64,000 nucleotides of DNA from Psettodes erumei (Eukaryota > Chordata > Actinopteri > Pleuronectiformes > Psettodidae). This document shows positions 38,601 through 48,770 of the stretch, piece after piece. The notes beneath the pieces are model-generated. The model saw only the letters and a program-made list of their open reading frames with translations, had not been told where the DNA came from and did no database searches. Made by a program: the position numbers and the translations under genes. Every line of letters begins with the position of its first letter. Position 1 is the stretch's first letter. The stretch lies in assembly GCA_016785225.1 (NCBI GenBank), contig JAFBJZ010000855.1, forward strand, positions 1 to 64,000, read 5' to 3'.

Positions 38601-38970
38601 GAATTCATACAAACACATTCATCCTACATCCCTCATACATCCTGCACTTTTTAAAAAGTATGGGAGAAAACTAAAAAACTCACAATATTTGTTAGTCAAA
38701 AGTGCACACGGCCCACAGCTCGCACTGTGCCCTCAAGACACCCCCCCAGATGGACTCAGGTGGCTGGTGTGACTCACAGACAACACTGCAGAGCTGGGTC
38801 AGGTTGTTCCCAGTGGGGGACAGGGGTGGGTGAGGGCCATTAGCCGGAAACAAGATCCACTCCTGAGGTGCTGGATGGGAGAGAGAAGAACAAGCCACTA
38901 CAGCGTAATGAGACACCTCCACCCAGCACAGGCACATGGACGGTCCGAAAAACATCTGCAGCATTGCAGT
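35666..38970. other. Intergenic or intronic DNA
   Basis: No recognised gene. Opposing frames at 35910-36265 cover the same bases and are not convincing. 36180-36235 is purine-rich with GAGACAG steps. 36540-36640 (gaatgagctttcattagcgg, gtgttaattaggg) resembles regulatory DNA. 38690-38900 is more GC-rich but the frames there do not look coding. Confidence 0.5.
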
Positions 38971-38997
38971 ATACACACACACACACACACACACACG
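38971..38997. repeat. (CA)n microsatellite, ~13 units
   Basis: Pure CA run. It explains the long overlapping stop-free frames on both strands between 38692 and 39215. Confidence 0.95.
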
Positions 38998-39688
38998 TGC
39001 AGTGTGGCATAAACACACCCAGACACGACATAACAGAATTTGACCTGAACTCAGACACACATTCGCATATTCGCATATATACACAAACTTACTCACAACT
39101 ACACGCAGAGAATGTTGGATTTCACCTCTTAATAAATTCAGAGCATCCAAATGTCACAGTGGAGAAACCATTACTTTACTGTAGCTCATCTGAACAAGTT
39201 GGTCTGACATTTTGAGTTTTAGTATTGTGTATACTACTGTGTATGAGGGATGAACTCTGCTCTGGCTTTTTGTTTTAAAGATAAAAAAGGAGGTTGCTGC
39301 TTTGTTTTGATATGGAATGATGTCATAGTGTGCATGCCATTTTCTTATGATTGTGTTAATGTGAAAGCGTTTCCACCACAAGGGAAACATCCGACGACCA
39401 AATAATGAAACTATAAATATAGGCAGAACAAGAACAGCCGCGCTTGCAGCTCTGTTAGACTTTACTTTGGCACTATGGTAGTTTGTACTAAATGCTAAAG
39501 TCATGAAAGGTCAGAGGGTCAGAAAACATGATTAAAATTCATCCTGACAGGAATATGAAGGTGCCTAGCAAATTCACATGATGATCCAATAGTTTCCCCC
39601 CCCCATTGTAGTAGACTGTTCATCTAAGACCATGTTGGGCAAGAGATAGTACAATTCACTGACTGCAAAATATTGCTCAACACTGAAA
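38998..39688. other. Intergenic or intronic DNA
   Basis: Contains a duplicated 'attcgcatatt' at 39061-39077 and a C9 run at 39596-39604. No gene. Confidence 0.55.
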
Positions 39689-40249
39689 TTGATGTATAGA
39701 ACCAGTCATGTCACAGCAGGTGATGGAAATGATAAGAGGGCAGGATCACACAAGGCAGGAAAGAGAAAAAGACAGTCAGGCGGTACAAAGCTTCTGGCCA
39801 AGGTTTTCATATCATCTAATGTTGCACTAAGCTTGAGTGGATCTCCACCTCCAACCCTCTCCCATTGTTTGAGTGTGCAGGCAGGGAGTGTGAGTGTCAG
39901 GAGGTGTGCAGAAGCAGCTGGAAGATGGTACTGTCACACGAGCCTGATGTTGAGTTGGCAGGTGAAGTGGGATTATCCTCTGAGTGGTGTGAGTGAGAAA
40001 GAAGAGCGAGAGTGCATGAATGTTTCAGTGAGAAGCAACATTTCTGATTTATTAATAGGTTTCTATGCGCATGGGTGTGCGCATTTGTTCCAAAGTGGCA
40101 TTAATGGGTTTAATAAGGTGTCAATGGTCATGTGCTGCAGTGCTGCAGGTGACAATCAGAAAGCGGAGCCAAGTTATCCCACGGTCATTCGCGCAAATTT
40201 GATCGCTGCACCTCTTGTGTTGATTCACCCTCAACAGCCAAGGTACTGA
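39689..40249 (+). CDS. Longest open frame in the window (186 codons), unrecognised
   Basis: Open + frame from a TTG/ATG pair (ATG at 39692) to TGA at 40247-40249. The peptide begins MYRTSHVTAGDGNDKRAG and has a basic patch HKAGKRKRQSGG near residues 21-32. It is then rich in Ser, Cys and His with no recognisable domain, no clear signal peptide and no sustained hydrophobic segment. Codon third positions are not clearly biased. An open frame this long is uncommon by chance at this base composition but not extraordinary in 64 kb of six frames. It could be a chance frame, a lineage-specific gene or a transcribed non-coding region. No promoter or polyadenylation signal could be tied to it. Confidence 0.15.
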   Translation: MMYRTSHVTAGDGNDKRAGSHKAGKRKRQSGGTKLLAKVFISSNVALSLSGSPPPTLSHCLSVQAGSVSVRRCAEAAGRWYCHTSLMLSWQVKWDYPLSGVSEKEERECMNVSVRSNISDLLIGFYAHGCAHLFQSGINGFNKVSMVMCCSAAGDNQKAEPSYPTVIRANLIAAPLVLIHPQQPRY

Positions 40250-43200
40250 CTGTACAGTAGGTGTGGTAGCTAAGACAAAGAGTAATAACAGAGAAAGGAT
40301 CCTTCTTCCAGGACAGACACAAACTCGACCTGACCCAGAGATTGCATTTGGCTTTAATCAAAGTAAAAGTAAAACTTCAGTTAATACCTCCCTGACACTG
40401 TCCAGAGTCAGGAGTCTGATTGAGAGCTATCTGTGCAGACTAAATTGAGTGTGCGTGAGCCAGCCCCAAAGCTGAACACTTTCTACACACCGTCCTGTCT
40501 GACTAATTTCACATTCTGGCTCAGCCCCACAGCAAGAGGTGAACTAAACTAGGCTGTTAAGGGAGCCTTTCATGAGAACAGGATAGTGGTTATACAAAAT
40601 GGATCTGACTGATTCTGTGGTCTGATGATATAAATCCAAATTACATGAATCCAGCTGCATCAGAAACATCCCACCCTCATATCCAGGGTAATCAGGTTTA
40701 AAATCTAATGGTGACGACATCTTAATTTGGAATTTCATGACTTGTAGAGGGAAGTGTATTCACAGAAGTAAAATGATTAACACTCTGAAAGACAGGCTTG
40801 TTTGTATCCAATCGGCAACACTGCAAAAGCGCATTTATCATGAAAGGAGTGAGATACACATATCCAAAAATAAAATCAAGTGACTGCAATGTGGTAGCTA
40901 TTAAAACACCAAACATGTAGACTAGATCTGAAGACTCAACACAGTTATTCTGACAGTATCTTCAACCTGCTTTAAAGGGCCCGATTGATTTGAATGCTGA
41001 ACAAGATCCTTTCAAGCACTGCACATTAACTATTAATATGTAGCAAAGGTCATTGTGCAATCAAGTGCTCAAGCTTCTCTTCGTTGCTTTTGAAATCTAT
41101 CACAAAGACTCCTGTATGTCAAAAAAAAAAATCCCTTTCATTTAAACACGCTCTTTCTCAGGAACCCTTTAAAGAACACCGGTCAAGCAGCATTTAAAAC
41201 ATTTTAAGACCTTAAAAAAAACATCTGGTTTATTACTTAACTGCTTCAGCTTTCATTCTGTCAGCAGGCAGAATTCAAAAGTCCGAGTTAATGATAGCAC
41301 TAAATAATGATTAGACAAACACAGAAAACTGTAAATAAGTTTAGAATCTCTTTCAATGATTCTGGCAATTTGTTAGGGAAATGAAAACACTCTCATTCTA
41401 TGGTGTCAGTGATTCTCAAGTCATCCGCTGTCTGACAATGCTGACAGAACGGTAATGCCACAAAAATGGTCAAACTGTAATTGTGAGGACGAAAAATGCG
41501 AAAGAATTCCAAAAAACACATCTCACACCAAGTCTGCGATAGTTTTCCATGTGTGAAAAGAGCTTACGTTATGTCATCCACCCCATATATATCTCCAGAG
41601 CGGTGAGATGCATTGTTTTCCGTCTCGGTGTGGTGGCACAATCATCATTTGTCATCCCACACTCAAGACCAGCCATCCCCAAATGACATCCCTCCAAGCG
41701 GATGCCTAATGAAGACAAAAGCTCTTCTTGAGAGCAGTCTCCTGCCTAGGAGGAATAACGCCCATGTGTTAGGGAGTGTGTGAAAGAAGCAGGGAGGTGA
41801 TGCGGGGATGATACGGGGCTCAGAGCCGAGGAGCAGAGAGTGGTAGTGAGGAGAATGAATAGTGACTGGCGCTCGGCCCAGTGGCAGCTTAATGACTTGC
41901 GGTCAGTTAACTCTGTCTCAATTAATCAGACTGCTCTTTGCTGCTTGCCACCCCCCCACCCCACCACATCCCTCCTCTCCCTCTACCCTTGGCTCTAATT
42001 TTTTCCCTTTGTCTCCAACCCCATGAAGAGGGAGAGGGCAGCTTGCCCCCTCTCCCTTTTTCTTTCTTTATCTGTGCTTCTTCAGCTCCACACCACCATC
42101 TCCTCCTCTCCCTCGCCTCCCTTCACATGCTCTCTGACAGCTCCCTCGACTGGACAGTTTTCATTTCTTCATCATCCCTGCATTAGCGAGAGACTGAAAG
42201 AATGAGGCCATTTTACTATCACCCTCTATCATCCCTGTGGTAGCCTGTCTAACTCTGGGGAGAAATGTCTTCCAAGTCCCAAAGAATTCATTTTTAGAAA
42301 TAAAAAAATTAGCCCACATTGGTGGCAGCAGAGTCTAAAAAAAAGAAAAACGCTATGTCCCATGCAGACGAGGGACCAAATTTAGGCAATTCAGGCATGG
42401 CAAAACAACTGGCCCAGACATGTTTGCTCCAGGATTATGAAAGGAAACAGTACTGTGCTTCCATGTGTGTCTAAGCAGCACCCCAACTCTCCCATGTCAG
42501 TTGTTATCTGCTTTCCTGGAGGTCCCAGGGGGGTCTTGCTGGCTTCCCAGGGTGGTCCTGACTGGACTGACATTTGGAGGACTGGTCTGTGATGGCCTGT
42601 AGGGCTGTTCCTGTGCAGCAGCAGTCACAGCCACTGTCCATCTATGCTTTGCTCCTCTCTGCCTTCTCTTTTTTTAGTCCTTTGTCTCTCTAGATTTAGT
42701 CTCAAGCTGTCACACCTTTCTCTCTGTGTCACTTTTCTTTATGTTTTTTTTTCCCCTTTCTGCACTCATCTTGTTCCATCTCTGTCTCATTTTCACTTTC
42801 TGTCCCTGCTGCCTGGCTTTCTCTCTCTCTATCCATTATCCTTCTTTCTCTCACATACAAGCACTCAGTCACTGTGCCTCTCTACCAGGTCTTCTCTTAT
42901 TTTTCCATCTTTCAGCCGTGATCTCCCTCCCTCTCTGTCGGCAGGGTCACTGTGCTAGGCAACCCGCCCTGAGGGGCCCGGCTACCACAGCTCTCATGTG
43001 TTGGGAGGAGGGGAGAGGAGGCGCAAGACCTCTGCACCCACCAGGCTGACCCCCCCCCCTTAAGCTCTACTGTGCAGTCAGAGGGATAGAGGGAGCAACC
43101 AGAGGTCAAACGCACCAGGAGGACTTATAACATGGTCATAATGCAGGGTGACATCTATTCAGCAGGAGCACTTATTTAGTCTCCATTTTTGTTTGGGCTG

Positions 43201-44114
43201 ATCAGAATTCAGTTTTCTCTGCGACAGTTTTTCCGCCCCACTAAGTCGGCTGACTGAAAACAGTGGATGTTAGGATGCCAGCTATGGGCATGTACTGTTA
43301 TTCTCCTGAACCTCATATATTTTTAGCCTACATCTGTTTACACTTGAACAAACTGGCACAGTCGAAAGGATATTGAATTAGCAGTTTCTGTTTGCAGTGT
43401 TCCCATCGCTGTGCAGACATGGAATACCTTAATGCTCAACAACGTTAGATGATTTTCAGGCATATTCTGAAAAGTAATTGTTCTATTTATTCACAATTTC
43501 TTTCACTTGGCTTTGTCCTGTTGAATGTCCATGCCTATTACAGACCATGTCCTGTAATTTTCCAGATTACTGAATGATGAGTTAAATTACAGAGGACAAC
43601 AGTGGATGCTTTATTATGCACCTCTCCCGCTAATGTTAATCCTGTCCAAAGAAGCCAATTTTAATTGTGGGCTTCTGTATTTCTGCTGGTACAAAGACTG
43701 TTATGACTATAATGTTAAGAGGACCATTCCTTAGTTTCCCTGTAGCATGTGTCTGTTGGCTCTCCTGGTTCTATGGACGGAGATGTGCACACTGTGCATA
43801 CAATACAAATAGTAAATAAACGTGAAGTAAATACAGTGCATGCTTGACATTTTAACCATCAGAAGGGCACATTTTCCTTTTCCAAATAGCCCAGTATTAC
43901 ACCATTCTGAGAATATTTACATTGTGATATATCTTGCACTACAATACAGGCAGAGCCCTGAAGTTGCGGCTTCACTCAGCCATCGTAATCGCTCTGAATC
44001 ACACAGGTCTTTTTAACCTGACACTTCTCGATATTACTCTTTGCTGATGTGCTCATGCCAACATTGTTTGCCGTAGACGACGTTGCCCACTACTGCAGAC
44101 ACACACAGACACAA
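40250..44114. other. Intergenic or intronic DNA with pyrimidine-rich tracts
   Basis: 41938-42185 and 42640-42935 are strongly CT-rich (for example 'ctcctctccctctaccc' and 'tttctctctctctatcc'). They produce several long stop-free frames that are not genes. A C9 run occurs at 43051-43059. 43550-43685 is a repeat-free AT-rich block with TAAT cores. Otherwise no gene. Confidence 0.55.
43550..43685. promoter_or_regulatory. Possible conserved non-coding element
   Basis: Repeat-poor block with 'tgtaattttccagattact', 'gagttaaattacag', 'gctttattatgcac', 'ctaatgttaatcc' and 'ccaattttaattgtgggc'. ccaattttaattg contains a near-palindromic TTAATT site. No alignment available. Confidence 0.25.
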
Positions 44115-44135
44115 AGAGAGAGAGAGAGAGAGAGA
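44115..44135. repeat. (AG)n microsatellite, ~10 units
   Basis: Pure AG run directly after a short CA-rich strip. Confidence 0.93.
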
Positions 44136-44689
44136 CAGGCAAATTCAGATTGCTAGCTTTATCTGGTGGAGTTTGCACTGTGCCTCATTCTCAAACTTTT
44201 TGAAGACCGTGGTCGTTCTTGACTTTGCATTTTTTCCCTGTTTGTACGGTAGCATCTGTTATCGCAGCATTTGACTGTCACATGTTCTTCTTTTGCTGTT
44301 AAAGGGCAGTTGGCGCACAGCTTTAAGGTGCATTAATCCCACCCTTTAGCAATAGTAACATAAACTTCATAAAACAAGTTAAAATCTTTTTTAAAAGTTT
44401 TTAAGACAAGACAAAAGTTGCATAACCTACTGGATTTCTTTATAATTTGATGATTATTTGAAAGTTCGAAAATCATAACCTATGTCCTATGTATGTACAG
44501 TCTTAAATTTTAGCTCTAAATTAGAATTCATGGCTCAAGGGGTTTTCAGCAACAAAAGTTCTTCCAAACTTAGTCAACATAAAAATGAGGTCTAAATGTC
44601 AAACACACCTCAACAAGCAGTGTAGAGAAAGTCTTCACAAATAACTCTTTACCCTCTTTCTTTCTAGGTTTTTAGCCTTCCCAGCAGTG

Positions 44690-44910
44690 TTCCAATCTGT
44701 AATTACTGACTCTATTTGATTCTAATCACCGGCCTGAAAGGACAGATACCACATCCCCTTTTAAAACCCTCCCACAAAGACCTCGAAAGGTGTGAGGCTA
44801 TATTTCTCCCAATTATCTAGTCAGGATCGACTGGCTCGGTGCTGAAGTTCTTAGAGTGTGTTTGCCAATTTGCTGCGTCAATTAGATTTTCTCCCAGGTA
44901 AGTAATCAGA
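44690..44910. promoter_or_regulatory. Possible conserved non-coding element
   Basis: A ~220-bp repeat-free block of mixed composition with 'ctgtaattactgac', 'gattctaatcaccgg', 'ctcccaattatctag', 'gcgtcaattagatttt' and 'gtaagtaatcagac'. The 'aattatc' and 'caattag' strings are homeodomain/GATA-like cores. Candidate by inspection. Confidence 0.27.
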
Positions 44911-45289
44911 CTCTGGGAGCGGGTGAGAGAGGGAAAGATGAAGGGAAAAGTAATTACAGCTTTTTTGGGAGGTTTGCAGCCGCTCCACGGTGCCGCTGTA
45001 CCACCCCTGTCTTTTTTAATCACTTTTATTGGACTTTATGGGGAGCCCCTGCCTTTGTCTGTGTTTCTCAGTAAGAAAAGAGATTAGACACAAACACAGA
45101 TAGCTGATACGCACGCTTAATACACACACAATTTCCACTATGCACACACATGTTCTGTTAATCTCGGCTGCACACAAAAAGAGGAGACAAAGAGGAGAAG
45201 AGAAGGCCAAACAATATGATTGATGACAACGGTGTTCCTCTTCACTTCTATTTCTGCACATTGTTGCACTCTGCGTGGCAGAGCCATTG

Positions 45290-45430
45290 TGCTGGGAATG
45301 TTATTTAGCACTGGATTTCTCCTCTGAGCACACTGATAATGACTTGGAACTTCCAACAGTGAAAAAGTTTAATTGCAATAATCAATTTTAATCTGGTTGG
45401 AAATGTGAATCAATGGCAGCTAAAGGTGTA
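45290..45430. promoter_or_regulatory. Possible conserved non-coding element
   Basis: Repeat-free block with 'cactgataatgacttgg' and 'agtttaattgcaataatc' followed at once by 'aattttaatctgg' and 'gtgaatcaatggc'. A dense TAAT/ATTA cluster. Candidate by inspection. Confidence 0.25.
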
Positions 45431-45822
45431 AACAAATTCAAAAGTGGTGTTGAGTTACCTGAAAGAAACATAAAACCTCAGGAACAAACCATTACCTCAC
45501 TCATTATATTCCAGAGAGCCTGACTGATCTGTCTTTGTTTGCTTGTTTGGTAATAAATTGTGGAGAAATATTCAAGGCAGGAAACAAAGCAGGAGAACGA
45601 ATTAGGCAGAGAGGCAGAGATAGGCCCACTGTCTGACACTTGGCTGTCCTGTCTGCCCTTGTCAAAGCCTGACACCTCCCTAATCTCCACTCCCGGCCCC
45701 CTCCCCCACAACCCCCATCTCAGCTGGCCAAGGTTGGCTCACAGACAGGCCTGTCATCCAGTCAGAGATCTGGGACCCATCCAAGCCCCGTGCAGATGTA
45801 ACCAGGATTCACACAGACACCT

Positions 45823-45945
45823 TCGGGTCCCGCAGGCATGCTCGACTACCTCCTGAGACAAATCCTCAGATAGTGTCCTTGGCCCTTGTGGATTTGATGT
45901 GTCTTCACATGCTCATTTAAATAAACTGTTATTATAAAAAAAAAA
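45823..45945 (+). other. 3'-end-like sequence: short open frame, AATAAA and A10
   Basis: A short codon-like + frame (SGPAGMLDYLLRQILR then TAG at 45871-45873) is followed 46 bases later by AATAAA at 45920-45925 and, 10 bases after that, by ten genomic A at 45936-45945. A signal 10-15 bases before an A run is typical of a retroposed cDNA 3' end or of a real polyadenylated 3' exon. Upstream (45610-45820) is C-rich with no open frame spanning it. A stop (TAA) in the same frame about 40 bases upstream means that any coding part is a short terminal exon. No parent gene recognised, no target duplication found. Confidence 0.3.
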
Positions 45946-47969
45946 CAATCCTGAGCCACCATTTAATTATTCCCATCTCAGCTGAAACTCTATTTAAGTT
46001 CTGAACAGCATCCGCAAAAACTACGCTTGTTCCTCTTTTTCTGCACGAGCGCAAGCTCTTCAAATTTACAGTACAACATTTTTACAGCTTAAAAAACCCT
46101 GTACATCTTAAAGTGCCCATTAAATTTCCACAAACATCAAGTGTGGAGTACAAGAAATGTTTTGTAGGAAAAACAACTGCACCGTGGGACCACAAGAGCA
46201 ATATTTACCTCATTATCTCCAACAGTATATTTTTCTTACTGACAACACTCGGCACATTCAGTACTCTACTGCTTTGAAAATGTGTTTTTATGCCTCATGG
46301 TAACCAGTGTTCACATTTCAAACCTAAAAAAACAACTTCTGAAGCAAACTCTTGAAAATCTTCAACAGCCATATGGGCAGATGGAAGTGGGTGGTGTGCC
46401 CTTTCAATGTAATTTATTCCTGACATTCAGATATTGCCATAAAATGGATACAGCAGCATTATTTCAGACAGATACATTTATTTATATATGCATAGGACTT
46501 TACTGGAACATGTATACAGACATGCAGCACCAATGTGAAAAATTAAGGCATTCACATCTTGTACCGCTGCGCATATGGCAACAAACACACACACGCATAA
46601 AACATGCTGTAAATTCACACACCATTAAAATCCTGTCCAGTCTAGGAATTTTTTTTTTTTCATAAAACCTCAGTTAATCCCACAGTTAATTCTCCATCAG
46701 GTGTGTGAGTGCGATGGGGTTAAGCTGTTAGTGTATCATATTTACTCAGCTCATTTAACACTGCTACTAAACTAATTAGCAATAAGGAGGCAACAGGGTC
46801 CACATGCCTTCGGCTTTTCTTAAGTTTCAGTAAAAGTAAACTAAAAGTAAAAGACACTAAAGGCTTTAAAAGGACAAACTCGGAAGCTTTTGACTTATGT
46901 TACAATGTGTTGAAAAGTCTCTCTTGCAGGTCTTTTATCAGAAATACCTTTTTAATTGGATTATGCTAATGTTAGGGTTAGTCTATGTATTAAAGACACC
47001 AACATCAACACTGGGCTGATGGTGGACTCAATCTTTTTACATTTGAGGGGCAACTTTTTGAATGTGGATTTTTCCTTAAACTTCAGAGTGTTCAAGAATT
47101 TTACGAAATAAAATTTTTCCCCAAAATATGAAGCCATGTAAGGGCTTTTGTTTTACTATCTTCTGTTGTCATCAGCATTTCATGATACTTGGTATGGATA
47201 GTGTTGGATCCAAAGATTAATTCACAACAATCAGATCACAGGGCACAGAAACGGTATTGCAAAAAAACAACACAATGGATCATAATCCTAGTTTTTAAGA
47301 AGTAAAATGGATTTGTGGAAATGGAAATAATCAAGAGGACCGATCCAAAACTGAAATCCAAAAATGAAATCAAACACACGTACACACGCACATACACACT
47401 CATATATATGCACACAGAGGGGGAGGGCATGACACACTCTGCGTTCATTAGCGGGGAAAGGAAAGCTGCACTGCTGGGGGATGTGAGGCATCAAACACAC
47501 ATTAACTTAATGATTACGTTTGGAAATTGTAATACTGCACTCCTCTTTCAATGTCAAGTACGAAATGCAATTCCACACACACACAGCAAGAGATATATGA
47601 CGATTATACATTATGGTGTTATACATCATTACATATGCTATGTGTTAAAGACTTGATATTTCCTGCAACAGAAAAAAAGATGGCAACAAGCCTTGGTCTT
47701 GGATCAAGGCAGCCTCTTTATTTCTCATGCAGACCAGTGGGTGACACTACCATTGGCTTAATATTTAAATTGTGACGTAAATGTGTCTGAAAGACATGCC
47801 AATGTAAAGTGTATGTTAATTGCTAATAGGTATAAATACATCAAGAGAAAAGTATAGTGGTGTTTAAACATTCAAGACAAGCAGAGAGGAGAGAGCACTT
47901 AAGGTAAATGCTTGGTTGCCATTAACTGATGTGTCTGGTTAAAGAGCACAAACACTGGCGTCATAAAGC
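45946..47969. other. Intergenic or intronic DNA, no gene seen
   Basis: AT-rich. The + frame 46282-46665 (127 codons) has no recognisable domain and ends in a T-run. A short (CA/TA) strip occurs at 47375-47416. Nothing else noted. Confidence 0.55.
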
Positions 47970-48028
47970 TACACACACACACTCACACACGCTCGCACAC
48001 ACACACACACACACACGCACACACACAC
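47970..48028. repeat. (CA)n microsatellite, interrupted, ~59 bp
   Basis: CA repeat with ctc and gcac interruptions. Confidence 0.95.
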
Positions 48029-48171
48029 CTTCAGCCAACCTAGAACACCTTATCAGCTTTTTGTTAATTAAAAGCAGAGGAATAAATTTTCCACTTCTTC
48101 TCCTCCACAAGAGTGAAACACTTCCCAGAGTAATCATGCAATAGCAATCACTTAATATCTTATTTAAAAGG

Positions 48172-48217
48172 GGTGTGTGTGTGTGTGTGTGAGTGTGTCT
48201 GTGTGTGTGTCTGTGTG
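48172..48217. repeat. (GT)n microsatellite, interrupted, ~46 bp
   Basis: GT repeat with gag and ctg interruptions. It lies 143 bp from the CA repeat on the same strand, and the two are mutually complementary. Confidence 0.95.
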
Positions 48218-48599
48218 GAGATGGTTAAGAGTGTGTGATTGTGTGTGTTCTATTGATTCACATCAATTCTTTGTACCAGGTCACCCCTATTCCTGGTCAT
48301 GACACACTGAGCCTATCCCATCATGCATTAGGGAGGAGGCAGAGACAAAAGAACAAGGACAGCTTGCTAGATTGCTGACAGTACGACCACAAACTATTAC
48401 AGCAAATACTGTAATGAAGCTTAAACTCTACTATAGTCTACTCTAATTGTCCACTTGTCACACTCACACACTGCTGAAACACTTTTCTCTTCAATCTTCA
48501 AGCTAATAAACGTATTTCTCAAAATCCAGGCACCATAATGAGGACACAGCCAATGAAAGTGTGAAATCTGGCCATGAAGGTTAGGTCAACACACCTTTA
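48218..48599. other. Intergenic or intronic DNA
   Basis: No gene or repeat beyond scattered GTGTG steps at the left end. Confidence 0.55.
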
Positions 48600-48619
48600 G
48601 GGTGGGTGGGTGGGGGGGT
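48600..48619 (+). other. Strong G-quadruplex motif (one-base loops)
   Basis: Four G runs of 3, 3, 3 and 7, each separated by a single T, on the + strand. Single-base loops define the most stable class of quadruplex. It lies 22 bases upstream of a splice-acceptor-like tttctgcag and the exon candidate at 48642. Confidence 0.85.
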
Positions 48620-48641
48620 GTTTCTTGGCACTTTTCTGCAG

Positions 48642-48770
48642 CTAATTTCCTTTTTCCTCCTCTTTCATCACCATCCCCGGCACCTCTGTTGGCTGATGTC
48701 CGACCTGGCCCGCGGGAGTGTGGAGGTGACAGACTACGAGCTTGTCAAAGTGCACCATGATGAGGGGTGA
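48642..48770 (+). CDS. Candidate terminal coding exon, family unknown
   Basis: A good acceptor-like 'cttttctgcag' ends at 48641. From there the + frame is open for 42 codons to TGA at 48768-48770. The first 17 codons are pyrimidine-rich and look like tract rather than protein. From 48696 (an ATG) the codons are strongly coding-like with G/C third positions, encoding MSDLARGSVEVTDYELVK and then VHHDEG. An alternative is that the true exon starts later than 48642. No AATAAA is obvious immediately downstream. I do not recognise the protein. A GC-richer context (cccgcggg) sets the block apart from its neighbours. Confidence 0.3.
   Translation, partial: LISFFLLFHHHPRHLCWLMSDLARGSVEVTDYELVKVHHDEG

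Larger units (their letters stand above)
44136..45600. other. Intergenic or intronic DNA
   Basis: No gene. Holds two repeat-free blocks that look regulatory, at 44690-44910 and 45290-45430. Confidence 0.55.

Noticed and set aside
38692..39215. Long overlapping frames on both strands (up to 152 codons)
   Set aside because: They run through a (CA)n repeat that contains no stops; no domain and both strands equally open.
41938..43115. Multiple long frames in CT-rich DNA (for example 42644-42958, 42726-43049)
   Set aside because: Pyrimidine-rich DNA is stop-poor. The peptides are low-complexity Ser/Leu/Pro/Phe without a recognisable family.
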